Below are positions 1 through 7,692 of a stretch of DNA of 13,923 nt, one piece after another (the first letter of the stretch is position 1; the number at the start of each line of letters is the position of its first letter). The notes below the pieces were generated by a model. That model ran no database searches. It was not told where the DNA came from and was given only the letters and a program-made list of their open reading frames with translations. Source of the stretch: Legionella genomosp. 1 (GTDB lineage: Bacteria > Pseudomonadota > Gammaproteobacteria > Legionellales > Legionellaceae); the NCBI GenBank assembly GCA_945867185.1, contig CAMBHM010000013.1, forward strand, positions 1 to 13,923, read 5' to 3'. A program made the position numbers and the translations under genes.

Positions 1-591
1 CAACAAGAATTTTTACAAGTGGATACTTCGAATATTCTCTTTATCTGCGGAGGTGCTTTCTCAGGCTTAGATAAGGTGATTCGAGATCGCAGTGATAAGT
101 CCGGTATTGGATTTTCAGCGGCTTTGAAAAAAGACGATAAAAGCTTTGAAAAAGGCTTGACGGCACTTGAATCGGATGATCTGGTTAAATATGGATTGAT
201 TCCAGAATTTGTGGGACGCTTACCCGTAGTAACGACCTTACATGAATTGGACGAACCAGCTCTTATCGAGATTCTTACGAAACCTAAAAATGCGTTGACC
301 AAACAATTTCATGCCTTGTTCAAAATGGAGGGGGCAGAATTAGAATTTCGGGAAGCAGCCCTTCATTTGATTGCAAAAAAAGCATTGGCACGCAAAATTG
401 GGGCTCGAGGACTACGAGCCATCCTTGAAAATATTCTTTTAGACACCATGTACGAATTACCTTCTTTAGTCGGTGTCAGCAAAGTAGTGGTTGATGAGAA
501 TGCAGTGAGTAATGCAGGCCAACCGATATTAATGTATGAAACAGATGACACGGACGACAAAAGGCAATCTTCTGCAGGTGGCGCTGAATAA
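1..591 (+). CDS. clpX: ClpX, ATP-dependent unfoldase of the ClpXP protease (3' part only)
   Basis: The frame is open from base 1, so the gene begins upstream; 196 C-terminal residues are visible. ClpX is the AAA+ hexamer that unfolds substrates and feeds them to ClpP in the cytosol. Seen here: the SGIGF segment with the IGF loop (bases 106-114) that docks on ClpP, the [12 protein letters not shown] block, the PKNALTKQ segment typical of the small AAA+ domain, and the sensor-2 motif GARGLR (from base 400) whose arginine contacts nucleotide. The zinc-binding domain and Walker A/B boxes lie outside the window. The C-terminus ends in a short acidic, non-conserved tail. lon follows after 8 bp, as is usual for the clpP-clpX-lon cluster. 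The apparent GTG start at base 19 is only an internal valine codon. Confidence 0.97.
   Translation, partial: QQEFLQVDTSNILFICGGAFSGLDKVIRDRSDKSGIGFSAALKKDDKSFEKGLTALESDDLVKYGLIPEFVGRLPVVTTLHELDEPALIEILTKPKNALTKQFHALFKMEGAELEFREAALHLIAKKALARKIGARGLRAILENILLDTMYELPSLVGVSKVVVDENAVSNAGQPILMYETDDTDDKRQSSAGGAE
424..451 (+). promoter_or_regulatory. Candidate sigma32 (heat-shock) promoter for lon, inside clpX
   Basis: CTTGAAA at 424-430 matches the sigma32 -35 consensus exactly. After a 13-nt spacer, CACCATGT at 444-451 matches the -10 consensus CCCCATNT at 7 of 8 positions. Transcription would start near 458, giving a leader of about 140 nt before the lon start. In E. coli lon belongs to the sigma32 regulon and has its own promoter between clpX and lon; here that spacer is only 8 bp, so a promoter inside clpX makes sense. 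The bases also encode conserved ClpX residues, so chance is possible. Confidence 0.45.
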
Positions 592-599
592 GGACAATT

Positions 600-3041
600 A
601 TGTCAGATAAAATCGAAGCTTCAATTCCAGTGACTTCTCCTAATGCTTCAATCATACCCGTTCTGCCATTGCGGGACGTGGTGATCTATCCTCATATGGT
701 GATCCCTTTGTTTGTGGGGCGAGAGAAATCCATTCGGGCGTTAGAGGCTGCGATGGTCGATAACAAGCATATTTTTTTAGTTGCGCAGCGTCAATCTGCG
801 AATGACGATCCTGCTCCTGCTGATTTGTTTGAGGTGGGGACGATTTCTAGTGTATTGCAATTACTCAAATTACCTGACGGTACCGTGAAAGTGTTGGTGG
901 AGGGTGAAAAACGAGCTCGAGTTATCTCCTATCAGGAAGATCAGGGATACATGGGTGCGGTGCTAGAGGATGTTTTAGAAGTCAACGTTGCCTTAAAAGC
1001 ACCAGATATTGAGATCATGATGCGATCGCTGATGTCTCAATTCGAGCAGTATATCAAGCTGAATAAAAAAATTCCGCCGGAGATCTTAGGATCGTTAGGG
1101 ACTATCGAAGAACCAGGCCGTTTGGCAGACACGATCACTGCCCATCTGACTCTTAAAATCGATGACAAGCAAGAGCTGCTTGAAACGGCAGATGTCGGTA
1201 CACGCTTAGAGCATTTGATGGCTGCCATTGAAAATGAAATTGATTTATTGCATGTTGAGAAGCGCGTGCGAGGTCGTGTGAAACGGCAAATGGAAAAAAG
1301 CCAACGAGAATACTATTTGAATGAGCAAATCAAGGCCATTCAAAAAGAATTGGGAGAAATGGGAGAGGAAGGCAATGAATTGGAGCAGTTGGAAAAATCC
1401 ATTCATAAAGCTGGTATGCCCAAGGAAGCAAAAGACAAATCTACTGCAGAACTACATAAGCTGAAGTTGATGTCACCCATGTCTGCGGAAGCCACTGTCA
1501 TTCGGAATTATTTAGATTGGATGTTGTCTGTTCCCTGGAAAAAGAGAAATAAAATCCAGTTCGATCTAACCAAAGCTGAGCAAATGTTAGACAAGGACCA
1601 TTACGGTTTAGAAAAGGTAAAAGAGCGGATCATCGAGTACCTGGCAGTTCAACAACGGGTGAAGCGCTTAAAAGGCCCTATTCTTTGTTTGGTGGGCCCC
1701 CCTGGCGTTGGGAAGACGTCCCTTGGACAGTCGATCGCTAATGCCACTGGGCGTACGTTTATTCGTATTGCATTGGGTGGGGTGCGTGATGAGGCTGAAA
1801 TTCGAGGTCATCGACGAACTTATATCGGTTCGATGCCTGGAAAGATCATTCAAAAACTATGTAAAGCAGGGGTAAAAAATCCGCTTATTATGCTTGATGA
1901 AGTAGATAAAATGGCCATGGATTTTCGAGGAGATCCGGCGTCGGCTTTATTGGAAGTGCTTGATCCTGAGCAAAATCATACTTTCAATGATCACTACCTA
2001 GAGGTCAATTATGACTTGAGCGATGTGATGTTTATTGCTACAGCGAATTCCCTCGAGATTCCAGCGGCGTTGTTGGATCGGATGGAAATCATTCGGTTGG
2101 CAGGATATACCGAGGATGAGAAAGTCAATATTGCTGAAAATTATTTGGTCTCTAAACAACAGCGATTAAATGGGTTGAAGCCTGAAGAAATTGAAATCAG
2201 TGAAGGCGCTATTCATGATATTATTCGTTACTATACTCGAGAAGCCGGCGTTCGGAATCTTGAGCGAGATATCGCACACGTGTGTCGAAAAGTGGTCAGA
2301 GACATTTTGAAGAGTAAGCGTGCTAAAAAAGTGCATGTGACTCGAATGAATATTGAAAAATACTTAGGTGTTAAAAAATTTCGATATGGATTGGCAGAAA
2401 GCCATGATCAGGTGGGACAAGTGACAGGATTGGCTTGGACGAGTGTCGGGGGGGAGCTTTTAACCATTGAGGCCTCCATGATGCCTGGGAAAGGAAAAAC
2501 GTTGCATACCGGGCAGTTAGGTGAAGTGATGCAAGAGTCCATCCATGCTGCCATGACCGTCGTGAGAAGTCATGCCAGTTCATTTGGGATCCCTGAAGAT
2601 TTTTATGAAAAGCATGATTATCATGTGCATGTTCCAGAGGGGGCGACTCCAAAAGATGGTCCCAGTGCGGGTATTGGGATGTGTACGGCGTTGGTTTCTA
2701 TGATAACTCAAATTGCAGTGCGAGCAGATGTAGCCATGACAGGTGAAATTACCCTGCGTGGACAGGTGCTGCCGATTGGTGGGTTAAAAGAAAAATTATT
2801 AGCAGCGCACCGTGGTGGTATAAAACATGTGATTATTCCTGAGGAAAATAAAAAAGATCTCTCAGACATTCCTGATAATGTGCTTAGAAAATTAACCATT
2901 CATCCGGTGAAGACCATTCAGCAAGCGTTAGAAATAGCCTTGACGCGCAATCCGATGGTGCATTCAGATCCTTCCACTCCTGTACAAGAAACGCCACTTT
3001 TAAACAAAAACAAAAATAATGATTTACACACTCAGCAATAA
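600..3041 (+). CDS. lon: Lon, ATP-dependent serine protease
   Basis: Full-length LonA of 813 residues (E. coli Lon is 784). It degrades misfolded and short-lived regulatory proteins in the cytosol as a homohexamer. Domains in order: LON substrate-binding domain about 17-215 (starts [14 protein letters not shown]), coiled-coil linker about 215-310, AAA+ module with Walker [10 protein letters not shown] at 366-374 and Walker B IMLDEVDK at 430-437, then the C-terminal Lon protease domain with catalytic Ser689 in PKDGPSAG and Lys732 in GGLKEKL. All key residues are present. The tail after about 785 is polar, asparagine/lysine-rich and probably variable. The ATG at 600 is preceded by AGGA at 591-594. 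It may be read together with clpX or from the heat-shock-like promoter inside clpX. Confidence 0.98.
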   Translation: MSDKIEASIPVTSPNASIIPVLPLRDVVIYPHMVIPLFVGREKSIRALEAAMVDNKHIFLVAQRQSANDDPAPADLFEVGTISSVLQLLKLPDGTVKVLVEGEKRARVISYQEDQGYMGAVLEDVLEVNVALKAPDIEIMMRSLMSQFEQYIKLNKKIPPEILGSLGTIEEPGRLADTITAHLTLKIDDKQELLETADVGTRLEHLMAAIENEIDLLHVEKRVRGRVKRQMEKSQREYYLNEQIKAIQKELGEMGEEGNELEQLEKSIHKAGMPKEAKDKSTAELHKLKLMSPMSAEATVIRNYLDWMLSVPWKKRNKIQFDLTKAEQMLDKDHYGLEKVKERIIEYLAVQQRVKRLKGPILCLVGPPGVGKTSLGQSIANATGRTFIRIALGGVRDEAEIRGHRRTYIGSMPGKIIQKLCKAGVKNPLIMLDEVDKMAMDFRGDPASALLEVLDPEQNHTFNDHYLEVNYDLSDVMFIATANSLEIPAALLDRMEIIRLAGYTEDEKVNIAENYLVSKQQRLNGLKPEEIEISEGAIHDIIRYYTREAGVRNLERDIAHVCRKVVRDILKSKRAKKVHVTRMNIEKYLGVKKFRYGLAESHDQVGQVTGLAWTSVGGELLTIEASMMPGKGKTLHTGQLGEVMQESIHAAMTVVRSHASSFGIPEDFYEKHDYHVHVPEGATPKDGPSAGIGMCTALVSMITQIAVRADVAMTGEITLRGQVLPIGGLKEKLLAAHRGGIKHVIIPEENKKDLSDIPDNVLRKLTIHPVKTIQQALEIALTRNPMVHSDPSTPVQETPLLNKNKNNDLHTQQ

Positions 3042-3051
3042 GAGGTATATT

Positions 3052-3135
3052 CTCGACGTTGCCCGCGACTGGCGGGGCTTAGGGATGCAACCTGCTTGAC
3101 ATTGAGCAGGGGGATCTGATGTAATCAACGTCGGG
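3052..3135 (+). promoter_or_regulatory. Nested inverted repeats (possible three-way-junction RNA or operator) between lon and hupB
   Basis: An 8-bp perfect inverted repeat, CGACGTTG (3054-3061) and CAACGTCG (3126-3133), can extend outward by a wobble and a C-G pair to 3052/3135. It encloses two local hairpins: GCCCGC (3061-3066) with GCGGGGC (3072-3078, one bulge), and CCTGCT (3091-3096) with AGCAGG (3105-3110). As RNA this folds into a closed three-way junction. No T-run follows, so it is not a standard terminator. The hupB promoter lies inside it, so only lon read-through transcripts would carry the whole fold; alternatively the dyads act as DNA operators. I know of no named family it matches. 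Confidence 0.5.
3096..3125 (+). promoter_or_regulatory. Sigma70-type promoter of hupB
   Basis: TTGACA at 3096-3101 is a perfect -35 and TGTAAT at 3120-3125 matches TATAAT at 5 of 6 positions, with an 18-nt spacer. The start site would fall near 3132, leaving a leader of about 33 nt with a good ribosome site before hupB. The -35 begins in the last stem base of the CCTGCT/AGCAGG dyad and runs through its loop, and the predicted start lies in the right arm of the outer inverted repeat. The promoter probably also serves the two tRNA genes. Confidence 0.7.
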
Positions 3136-3164
3136 TAAGGATGAACAACTGCAAAGGGGAAAAG

Positions 3165-3443
3165 ATGAATAAAAGTGAATTGGTTGAAGCTATTGCTCAT
3201 GGTTCAGGCGTTACTAAAGCGGACGCGAACCGAGTGTTGGATACCTTTATGGCTACTGTTACGGATACCCTAAGGTGCGGCGATCAAGTCGTGTTGCCGG
3301 GATTCGGATCTTTTTCAACAGGAAACCGCTCTGCACGAACAGGTCGTAATCCGCAGACGGGGCAAACAATACAGATTAAAGCTTCACGTGTTGCTAAATT
3401 TAAGGCTGGTAAGTCGTTGAAAGAAGCTGTACAGGAAGCATGA
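3165..3443 (+). CDS. hupB: HU-beta nucleoid-associated DNA-binding protein
   Basis: A 92-residue protein that aligns by eye along its whole length with E. coli HU-beta (90 residues). HU dimers bend and compact DNA with little sequence preference. Visible: N-terminal helices beginning MNKSELVEAIA, the GFGSF turn, and the beta-arm signature RTGRNPQTG that inserts into the minor groove, followed by the FKAGKSLK C-terminal helix. The start at 3165 is chosen over an in-frame ATG at 3141 because it gives the canonical HU N-terminus and has a strong ribosome site, AAAGGGGA at 3153-3160. It follows lon, a common arrangement in gammaproteobacteria, and has its own promoter. tRNA-Val begins 5 nt after the stop, so the mRNA 3' end is probably made by tRNA processing. 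Confidence 0.96.
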   Translation: MNKSELVEAIAHGSGVTKADANRVLDTFMATVTDTLRCGDQVVLPGFGSFSTGNRSARTGRNPQTGQTIQIKASRVAKFKAGKSLKEAVQEA

Positions 3444-3448
3444 TGTTT

Positions 3449-3524
3449 GGGTGCTTAGCTCAGCTGGGAGAGCATCGCCCTTACAAGGCGAGGGTCGCAG
3501 GTTCGATCCCTGCAGCACCCACCA
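3449..3524 (+). tRNA. tRNA-Val (anticodon UAC)
   Basis: A 76-nt cloverleaf with encoded CCA. The acceptor arms GGGTGCT (3449-3455) and AGCACCC (3514-3520) pair fully, the discriminator is A3521 and CCA is 3522-3524. The D-arm TAGCTCAGCTGGGAGAGCA and T-arm GGTTCGATCC are canonical. The anticodon TAC is at 3482-3484, flanked by CGCC/GGCG stem bases. It sits 5 nt after the hupB stop, with no room for a promoter of its own other than inside hupB, and 6 nt before tRNA-Asp. Confidence 0.97.
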
Positions 3525-3530
3525 TGAAAT

Positions 3531-3607
3531 GGAGTGGTAGTTCAGTTGGTTAGAATACCGGCCTGTCACGCCGGGGGTCGCGGGTTCGAGTCCCGTCCAC
3601 TCCGCCA
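3531..3607 (+). tRNA. tRNA-Asp (anticodon GUC)
   Basis: A 77-nt cloverleaf with encoded CCA at 3605-3607 and discriminator G3604. The acceptor arms GGAGTGG (3531-3537) and CCACTCC (3597-3603) pair fully. The anticodon GTC is at 3565-3567, in the loop CTGTCAC with flanking stem CCGGC/GCCGG. The T-loop GGTTCGAGTC is typical. It forms a tandem with tRNA-Val and is followed within 5 nt by an intrinsic terminator, so both tRNAs are probably cut from one precursor. Confidence 0.97.
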
Positions 3608-3611
3608 GCAT

Positions 3612-3635
3612 AACGCGCCTTAGGGCGCGTTTTTT
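3612..3635 (+). terminator. Intrinsic terminator of the hupB-tRNA-Val-tRNA-Asp unit
   Basis: A perfect 8-bp GC-rich stem (AACGCGCC at 3612-3619, GGCGCGTT at 3624-3631) with a 4-nt loop TTAG is followed directly by a run of T up to 3635. This is a textbook Rho-independent terminator on the plus strand. It separates the tRNAs from ppiD, which therefore needs its own promoter in the roughly 100 bp that follow. Confidence 0.92.
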
Positions 3636-3733
3636 ATAGATATGTTGCTTTCAAGGATAGAGAGCAGTATGTGATGTTTACAAGGGCGGATTGCAGTGCG
3701 TATTACGTCTTCTTGTATTATGGAATTCCTTCA

Positions 3734-5611
3734 ATGTTACAGAAGCTAAACGAACGAATACAAGGTGTTGTGGCTTGGGTGGTTATCATTCTGGTTGCAG
3801 TAACGTTCACATTGTTTGGCATCGACTATTACATCCAATCGCGCCATGAGTTGCGAGCTGATGTTGAGGTGAATGGACAGCCCATCACAAAGCAAGCGTT
3901 CGATCTGAACTATCGCCGTGCTCGCCAAATGCGAGATCCTTCACAGATGACGGCAGAGCTTGAAAATCAGTTGAAGCAGCAAGTCATGGACGAGATGGTT
4001 GCGAATACAGTCAGTTTGCAAGCTGCTCATGCAAATGGGTTTGAAGTAAGTGTTGCAGAAGCCAATGCTGCTATTTTGAGTATCCCACAATTTCAGCAAG
4101 ATGGTCACTTTTCAACGGATAAATATCAACAAGCTTTAAATGGCGCTTTATTTACTCCTGAATCGTTTCAAAAGGAAGTGAGTCAAGGTATGCTGTTGAA
4201 TCAACAGCGATTTGCCTTCATGGGGACGTCCTTTGCATTACCAGCAGAAATCAAGCGATTTGTAAAGTTGTACATGCAGACTAGAGATTATGATTACTTA
4301 AAAATACCAGCCCGTTCATTCTTCAAGCCGGCTGATGTGACTGCTACTGAAATCGATGCTTATTATAAGGATCACCCTAAGGAATTTTTGTCGCATGAGA
4401 CAGTTACAGTCGATTTTATTCGACTTTCTATGTCGGATATCAAGGGAACCATCAAACTGACAGATCAGCAAATTGCTCGATACTATGAAGAAAATCAAAG
4501 TAATTACTATACCCCAGCGCAGTGGCAAGTAGCGCATATCTTATTTGCCATTCCTCCGGAAACGTCCGCTGAAGACCGAGCACAGGTCAAGACGCGTGCT
4601 TTTAAAGCCTATCACGCCCTTCAAAAATCTCCTGAGCAATTTGAGAGTGATGTGAGAACCTTGTCTGATGATAAGGCAACGAGTGCTCATGGGGGTGTAC
4701 TGCCCTGGGTGGTTGCGGGCCAATCCGAGTTTGATAAAGCGTTGGTTCCTCTCACTACTCCTGGAAAAATGTCTGCTCCAGTGAAATCAAAACAGGGTTA
4801 TGAAATTTTTAAAGTGATGGCTTATAAGCCTGCGGCAGTGAAGCCATTACCAGAAGTAAAAGCAGATATCCATGCGCAGCTGTTGGCCGATATTGCGCAA
4901 ACTGAGTATGCACAATTGTTGGAGAAACTTTCCGACCTCTCTTATCAATCGCCGGACTCGCTGACTCCGGCGGGCGATACGTTGAAATTGACAATCCAAC
5001 AAACCACCCCTTTTTCGCGCCAAGGGGGAGACAGTGCTTTAACAAAAAACAAACAAGTAATTCATGCGGCCTTTAGCCATGATGTCTTGGTTTTAGGTAA
5101 TAATAGTGAGCCTATTCCACTAGACAATGAGAGTGTGGTTGTCCTACGCGTGAATAAACATACGGCGGCTGTTGCGATGCCGCTTTCAGAAGTGAAGCCT
5201 GTGATCGTTGAAAAATTGGCGATGAATAAAGCGAAGATTGCTGCGCGAGAGTTAGGGCGGCTCCTTCTTCAGGATAATCACGATAGGCCTCGTCAAGATC
5301 ACGCTATTTTAGAGCATCATTTAGCTTGGCTTGATGTCACTGCAGCAGCGCGTGACTCGGATCTTACGTTACCGGCTATTAATGACTTGGCCTTTGGTAT
5401 TTCAGGAGTTGGCTCGGAAATGGGCCATAGTCTTGATACAGGGGATTATGTCATGGTTCGTTTGAAAAAAATCAACGATGGGGAATTACAGTCTCTTGAT
5501 AAAGAGCAGGTGAGAAGCATCACGCAACAAATTGAAGCGAGTTATGGGATGATGGATTACGACTTATACGTCGGCGATCTCATGAGTAAAGCGACTGTAG
5601 TGAAACACTAG
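3734..5611 (+). CDS. ppiD: PpiD-type periplasmic chaperone with parvulin domain (SurA-like)
   Basis: A 625-residue inner-membrane-anchored chaperone for proteins leaving the Sec translocon. It has a short cytoplasmic N-terminus (MLQKLNERIQ), one membrane helix at about 11-33, a SurA-like N-terminal chaperone region about 36-200, and a parvulin (peptidyl-prolyl isomerase) domain about 263-365 marked by QVAHILF, GGVLPW and KSKQGYEIF, followed by a long C-terminal chaperone region. In E. coli the PpiD parvulin domain shows little or no isomerase activity; whether this one is active cannot be told. The frame stays open upstream to GTG 3671 and ATG 3674, but the 21 extra residues are unlike the family, whereas MLQKLNERIQG matches Legionella-type PpiD as I recall it; GGA at 3722-3724 is a modest ribosome site for 3734. 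Any promoter lies between 3636 and 3733, and I see only weak matches there. Confidence 0.92.
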   Translation: MLQKLNERIQGVVAWVVIILVAVTFTLFGIDYYIQSRHELRADVEVNGQPITKQAFDLNYRRARQMRDPSQMTAELENQLKQQVMDEMVANTVSLQAAHANGFEVSVAEANAAILSIPQFQQDGHFSTDKYQQALNGALFTPESFQKEVSQGMLLNQQRFAFMGTSFALPAEIKRFVKLYMQTRDYDYLKIPARSFFKPADVTATEIDAYYKDHPKEFLSHETVTVDFIRLSMSDIKGTIKLTDQQIARYYEENQSNYYTPAQWQVAHILFAIPPETSAEDRAQVKTRAFKAYHALQKSPEQFESDVRTLSDDKATSAHGGVLPWVVAGQSEFDKALVPLTTPGKMSAPVKSKQGYEIFKVMAYKPAAVKPLPEVKADIHAQLLADIAQTEYAQLLEKLSDLSYQSPDSLTPAGDTLKLTIQQTTPFSRQGGDSALTKNKQVIHAAFSHDVLVLGNNSEPIPLDNESVVVLRVNKHTAAVAMPLSEVKPVIVEKLAMNKAKIAARELGRLLLQDNHDRPRQDHAILEHHLAWLDVTAAARDSDLTLPAINDLAFGISGVGSEMGHSLDTGDYVMVRLKKINDGELQSLDKEQVRSITQQIEASYGMMDYDLYVGDLMSKATVVKH

Positions 5612-5615
5612 TAAA

Positions 5616-6896
5616 ATGATAATCACGCCCGCCATGAAAGCAATGTTTGTTGGCATCTCAGGCACAGCCCTTCAATGGTATGATTTTGCTCTTTTTGGCT
5701 ATTTCGCGCCAATTATTGCTGCTACGTTCTTTCCGGATAACAATCCTGTTGTGGCCATGCTCAATGCGTTTGGGATTTTCGCGGTGGGTTATTTATTAGC
5801 GCCAGTGGGCTCTATTCTTTTTGGATACATCGGTGATCGGTATGGTCGTAAGCAAGCCTTGACGATCAGCATTGTAGCGATGGCGATTCCGACTGCATTG
5901 TTTAGTATCTTGCCTGGATATGTGAGGATTGGATTTGCAGCCCCCGTTCTTATTACCTTACTGCGAGTGGCTCAAGGGTTGGTGGCTAGCTCAGAATTTA
6001 CTGGTTCTGCGGTGTTTCTGGTGGAACACGCCCAAGAGGGAAAAAAAGCATTGTATGGTTGCTTAACCAGCTCGGCCTATAGTATCGGAGTGATGTTCGC
6101 AGGGTTAGCGGCTTCCTTACTAACCGCCTCGTTTATGCCAGATTGGGCATGGCGTGTTGGGTTTGCCTTCGCGTTGATCGCGGGCATTGTGATATATTTT
6201 TTAAGACGGGGTGTTTCTGAAACGCCTGTTTATCAGCAAATTCAACCACATGAAAAACCAAAACATCCTTTTATAACTGCTATCAAGATGGCTCCCTATG
6301 CCTTTGTAGGTGTGATTGGTCTTGGTTGGTTGATTGGGATCATGACGTTTGGAACGTATGTTTTTACAGTCAGCTATTTACATATCTATTTTAATATCTC
6401 TTTAAGTACGGCAACGTTGATGATCACGGCTGCTATTTTGCTAGATGCTTTGCTAGAGCCCTTTATGGCAATGATTGCAGATAAAGTAGGGCATGTACGT
6501 GTGATGACAATCGGCATTGGGCTCATGTTGGTTTTAAGTTTCCCAGTATTTTATTTGTTGTCTTCTGCGGATGTTATTCCCACCCTCTTAGGGTTGGGTC
6601 TGATGTCGATTCTCATTGCAATAGCGTTTTCACCCATGAATGCATATATGATAGAGTTGTTTCCGAAAACCTGTCGATACAGCGGGTTTGGTGTCGCGTT
6701 TCACATTGGTATTTCATTGTTTGGGGGAACGGCTCCTTTGGTGTTGATGTGGTTGGTTGAAAAAACGGATAACGTGCTTGCACCCGCGGCGTACTATATG
6801 CTCGGGGCGTTGATTGGCTTTGCATCGTTAGCACTCTGTGAGCATAGTCGCCGGAGCGTAGTGATGCGAACGGAGCAAGCACTGGTAAGCGAGTAG
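5616..6896 (+). CDS. MFS transporter, metabolite:H+ symporter (ProP-like) family, substrate unknown
   Basis: A 426-residue polytopic membrane protein with about 12 hydrophobic segments. Major-facilitator hallmarks: the loop 2-3 motif GYIGDRYGRK at 70-79, the LLRVAQG motif at 115-121 followed by a family-type VxLxEHA stretch, and the RYSGFGVAFHIGISLFGGTAP block in the second half, which is typical of the metabolite:H+ symporter (ProP/citrate/shikimate/alpha-ketoglutarate) subfamily. The usual GGE after the RxxQG motif reads SSE here (125-127). It lacks the long C-terminal coiled coil of E. coli ProP, so osmosensing of that kind is not expected. The start at 5616 lies 4 nt after the ppiD stop without a clear ribosome site, which suggests translational coupling; ATG 5634 is an alternative start. 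The substrate cannot be deduced. Confidence 0.88.
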   Translation: MIITPAMKAMFVGISGTALQWYDFALFGYFAPIIAATFFPDNNPVVAMLNAFGIFAVGYLLAPVGSILFGYIGDRYGRKQALTISIVAMAIPTALFSILPGYVRIGFAAPVLITLLRVAQGLVASSEFTGSAVFLVEHAQEGKKALYGCLTSSAYSIGVMFAGLAASLLTASFMPDWAWRVGFAFALIAGIVIYFLRRGVSETPVYQQIQPHEKPKHPFITAIKMAPYAFVGVIGLGWLIGIMTFGTYVFTVSYLHIYFNISLSTATLMITAAILLDALLEPFMAMIADKVGHVRVMTIGIGLMLVLSFPVFYLLSSADVIPTLLGLGLMSILIAIAFSPMNAYMIELFPKTCRYSGFGVAFHIGISLFGGTAPLVLMWLVEKTDNVLAPAAYYMLGALIGFASLALCEHSRRSVVMRTEQALVSE

Positions 6897-6902
6897 GTTG
6901 GA

Positions 6903-6929
6903 ACCATCTGAGCCATGGTATTATTTTTT
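6903..6929 (+). terminator. Weak terminator-like hairpin between the MFS gene and panC
   Basis: ACCAT (6903-6907) pairs with ATGGT (6915-6919) across a 7-nt loop, followed by a T-rich run (TTATTTTTT, 6921-6929). The stem is only 5 bp and mostly A/T, so strength is doubtful. The T-run is the complement of the panC Lys-Lys-stop codons, so the two convergent genes share these bases. In the panC direction no T-run follows, so it would act only on the plus strand. Confidence 0.35.
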
Positions 6930-7682
6930 GTAATTATCTATCAACCGAACCGTGCCCAGCTGGACTGCAACATAACGACGTTGCTGCTGTTCCTCAAGGT
7001 AGATGATATCGATCTGATGTGCTTCAAGGGTTGATCGAATCTCTTCGATATCGCAGGTTGTCTGATGAAAAATGCGTGCAAATTGATCCGCTTTCTCTCG
7101 TTCTTGTTTTGTCAAACGGTTATTCCTAGAACTACAGGCAAGGTTTGAAGGCTCCCGAATGGTTGGACAAGCGATTACCTCAATATCCATAAAAAACGCC
7201 TTGACCATACCTTGGATGAGTTGTAGTTGTTGGTAGTCTTTCTCTCCAAAATAGGCACGGTGTGGTTTGACCAGCTGAAATAGTTTCATCACGACAGTGA
7301 GAACCCCTGTAAAGTGTCCAGATCTGTACGCGCCTTCCAGGGTAGTGCTATGGTGATTTTCTTGTACTTGATAATATCGATTGCACGCGTAGATGTCTGA
7401 TTCGTTGGGAAGCAAGCAATAATCAACGCCTTGTTTCTCGAGTAAGGCAAGATCGCTGTCTAGGGTTCGCGGGTAGTGGATGAAGTCATCTTGTTGATTA
7501 AATTGCGTGGGATTGACAAAAATAGAGGCGACTGTTACCTCATTTTTAGCGATGCTTTTTGCCATAAGTGAGGCATGCCCTTGATGACAATTGCCCATGG
7601 TGGGGACGAACCCCACTGTTTTTTCGGGTGAGAAAGTTGTGCGCGTTTGACGCCAGTCGGGTACATTTTGGAATATCTGCAT
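6921..7682 (-). CDS. panC: PanC, pantothenate synthetase (pantoate-beta-alanine ligase)
   Basis: A 253-residue cytosolic enzyme that joins pantoate and beta-alanine, using ATP, to make pantothenate, the precursor of coenzyme A. Seen: PTMG at 27-30 and the nucleotide-binding HQGH at 33-36 (HIGH-like), FVNPTQF at 55-61, GEKDYQQ at 146-152 and SSRN at 184-187 (KMSKS-like region). It is about 30 residues shorter than E. coli PanC (283), all in the C-terminal dimer/lid domain, but Legionella PanC as I recall it is equally short, so this is a lineage trait, not damage. The start is placed at 7682 (ATGCAG), with AGGAGAGGG just upstream; an upstream in-frame ATG overlapping panB gives an unlikely extension. 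It lies 10 nt after panB in one operon. No panD is present. Confidence 0.95.
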   Translation of the reverse strand: MQIFQNVPDWRQTRTTFSPEKTVGFVPTMGNCHQGHASLMAKSIAKNEVTVASIFVNPTQFNQQDDFIHYPRTLDSDLALLEKQGVDYCLLPNESDIYACNRYYQVQENHHSTTLEGAYRSGHFTGVLTVVMKLFQLVKPHRAYFGEKDYQQLQLIQGMVKAFFMDIEVIACPTIREPSNLACSSRNNRLTKQEREKADQFARIFHQTTCDIEEIRSTLEAHQIDIIYLEEQQQRRYVAVQLGTVRLIDNYKK

Positions 7683-7692
7683 CACCCTCTCC

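Noticed and set aside
3141..3164. Eight-codon upstream extension of hupB from ATG 3141
   Set aside because: HU proteins start MNKSEL-like, and the strong ribosome site AAAGGGGA directs starting at 3165.
3384..3611. Minus-strand open frame of 75 codons across hupB end and both tRNAs
   Set aside because: It is the antisense of the tRNA genes; the GLEPATPGVTGRYSN-type peptide is a well-known false annotation arising from tRNA-Asp/Val complement.
3716..3721. TATTAT as a -10 element for ppiD
   Set aside because: The paired -35 is poor with a 19-nt spacer, and the start site would leave almost no leader and exclude the ribosome site.
3671..3733. 21-codon N-terminal extension of PpiD
   Set aside because: It is unlike PpiD N-termini, would put unusual residues ahead of the signal anchor, and the start at 3734 gives the expected MLQKLNERIQ opening.
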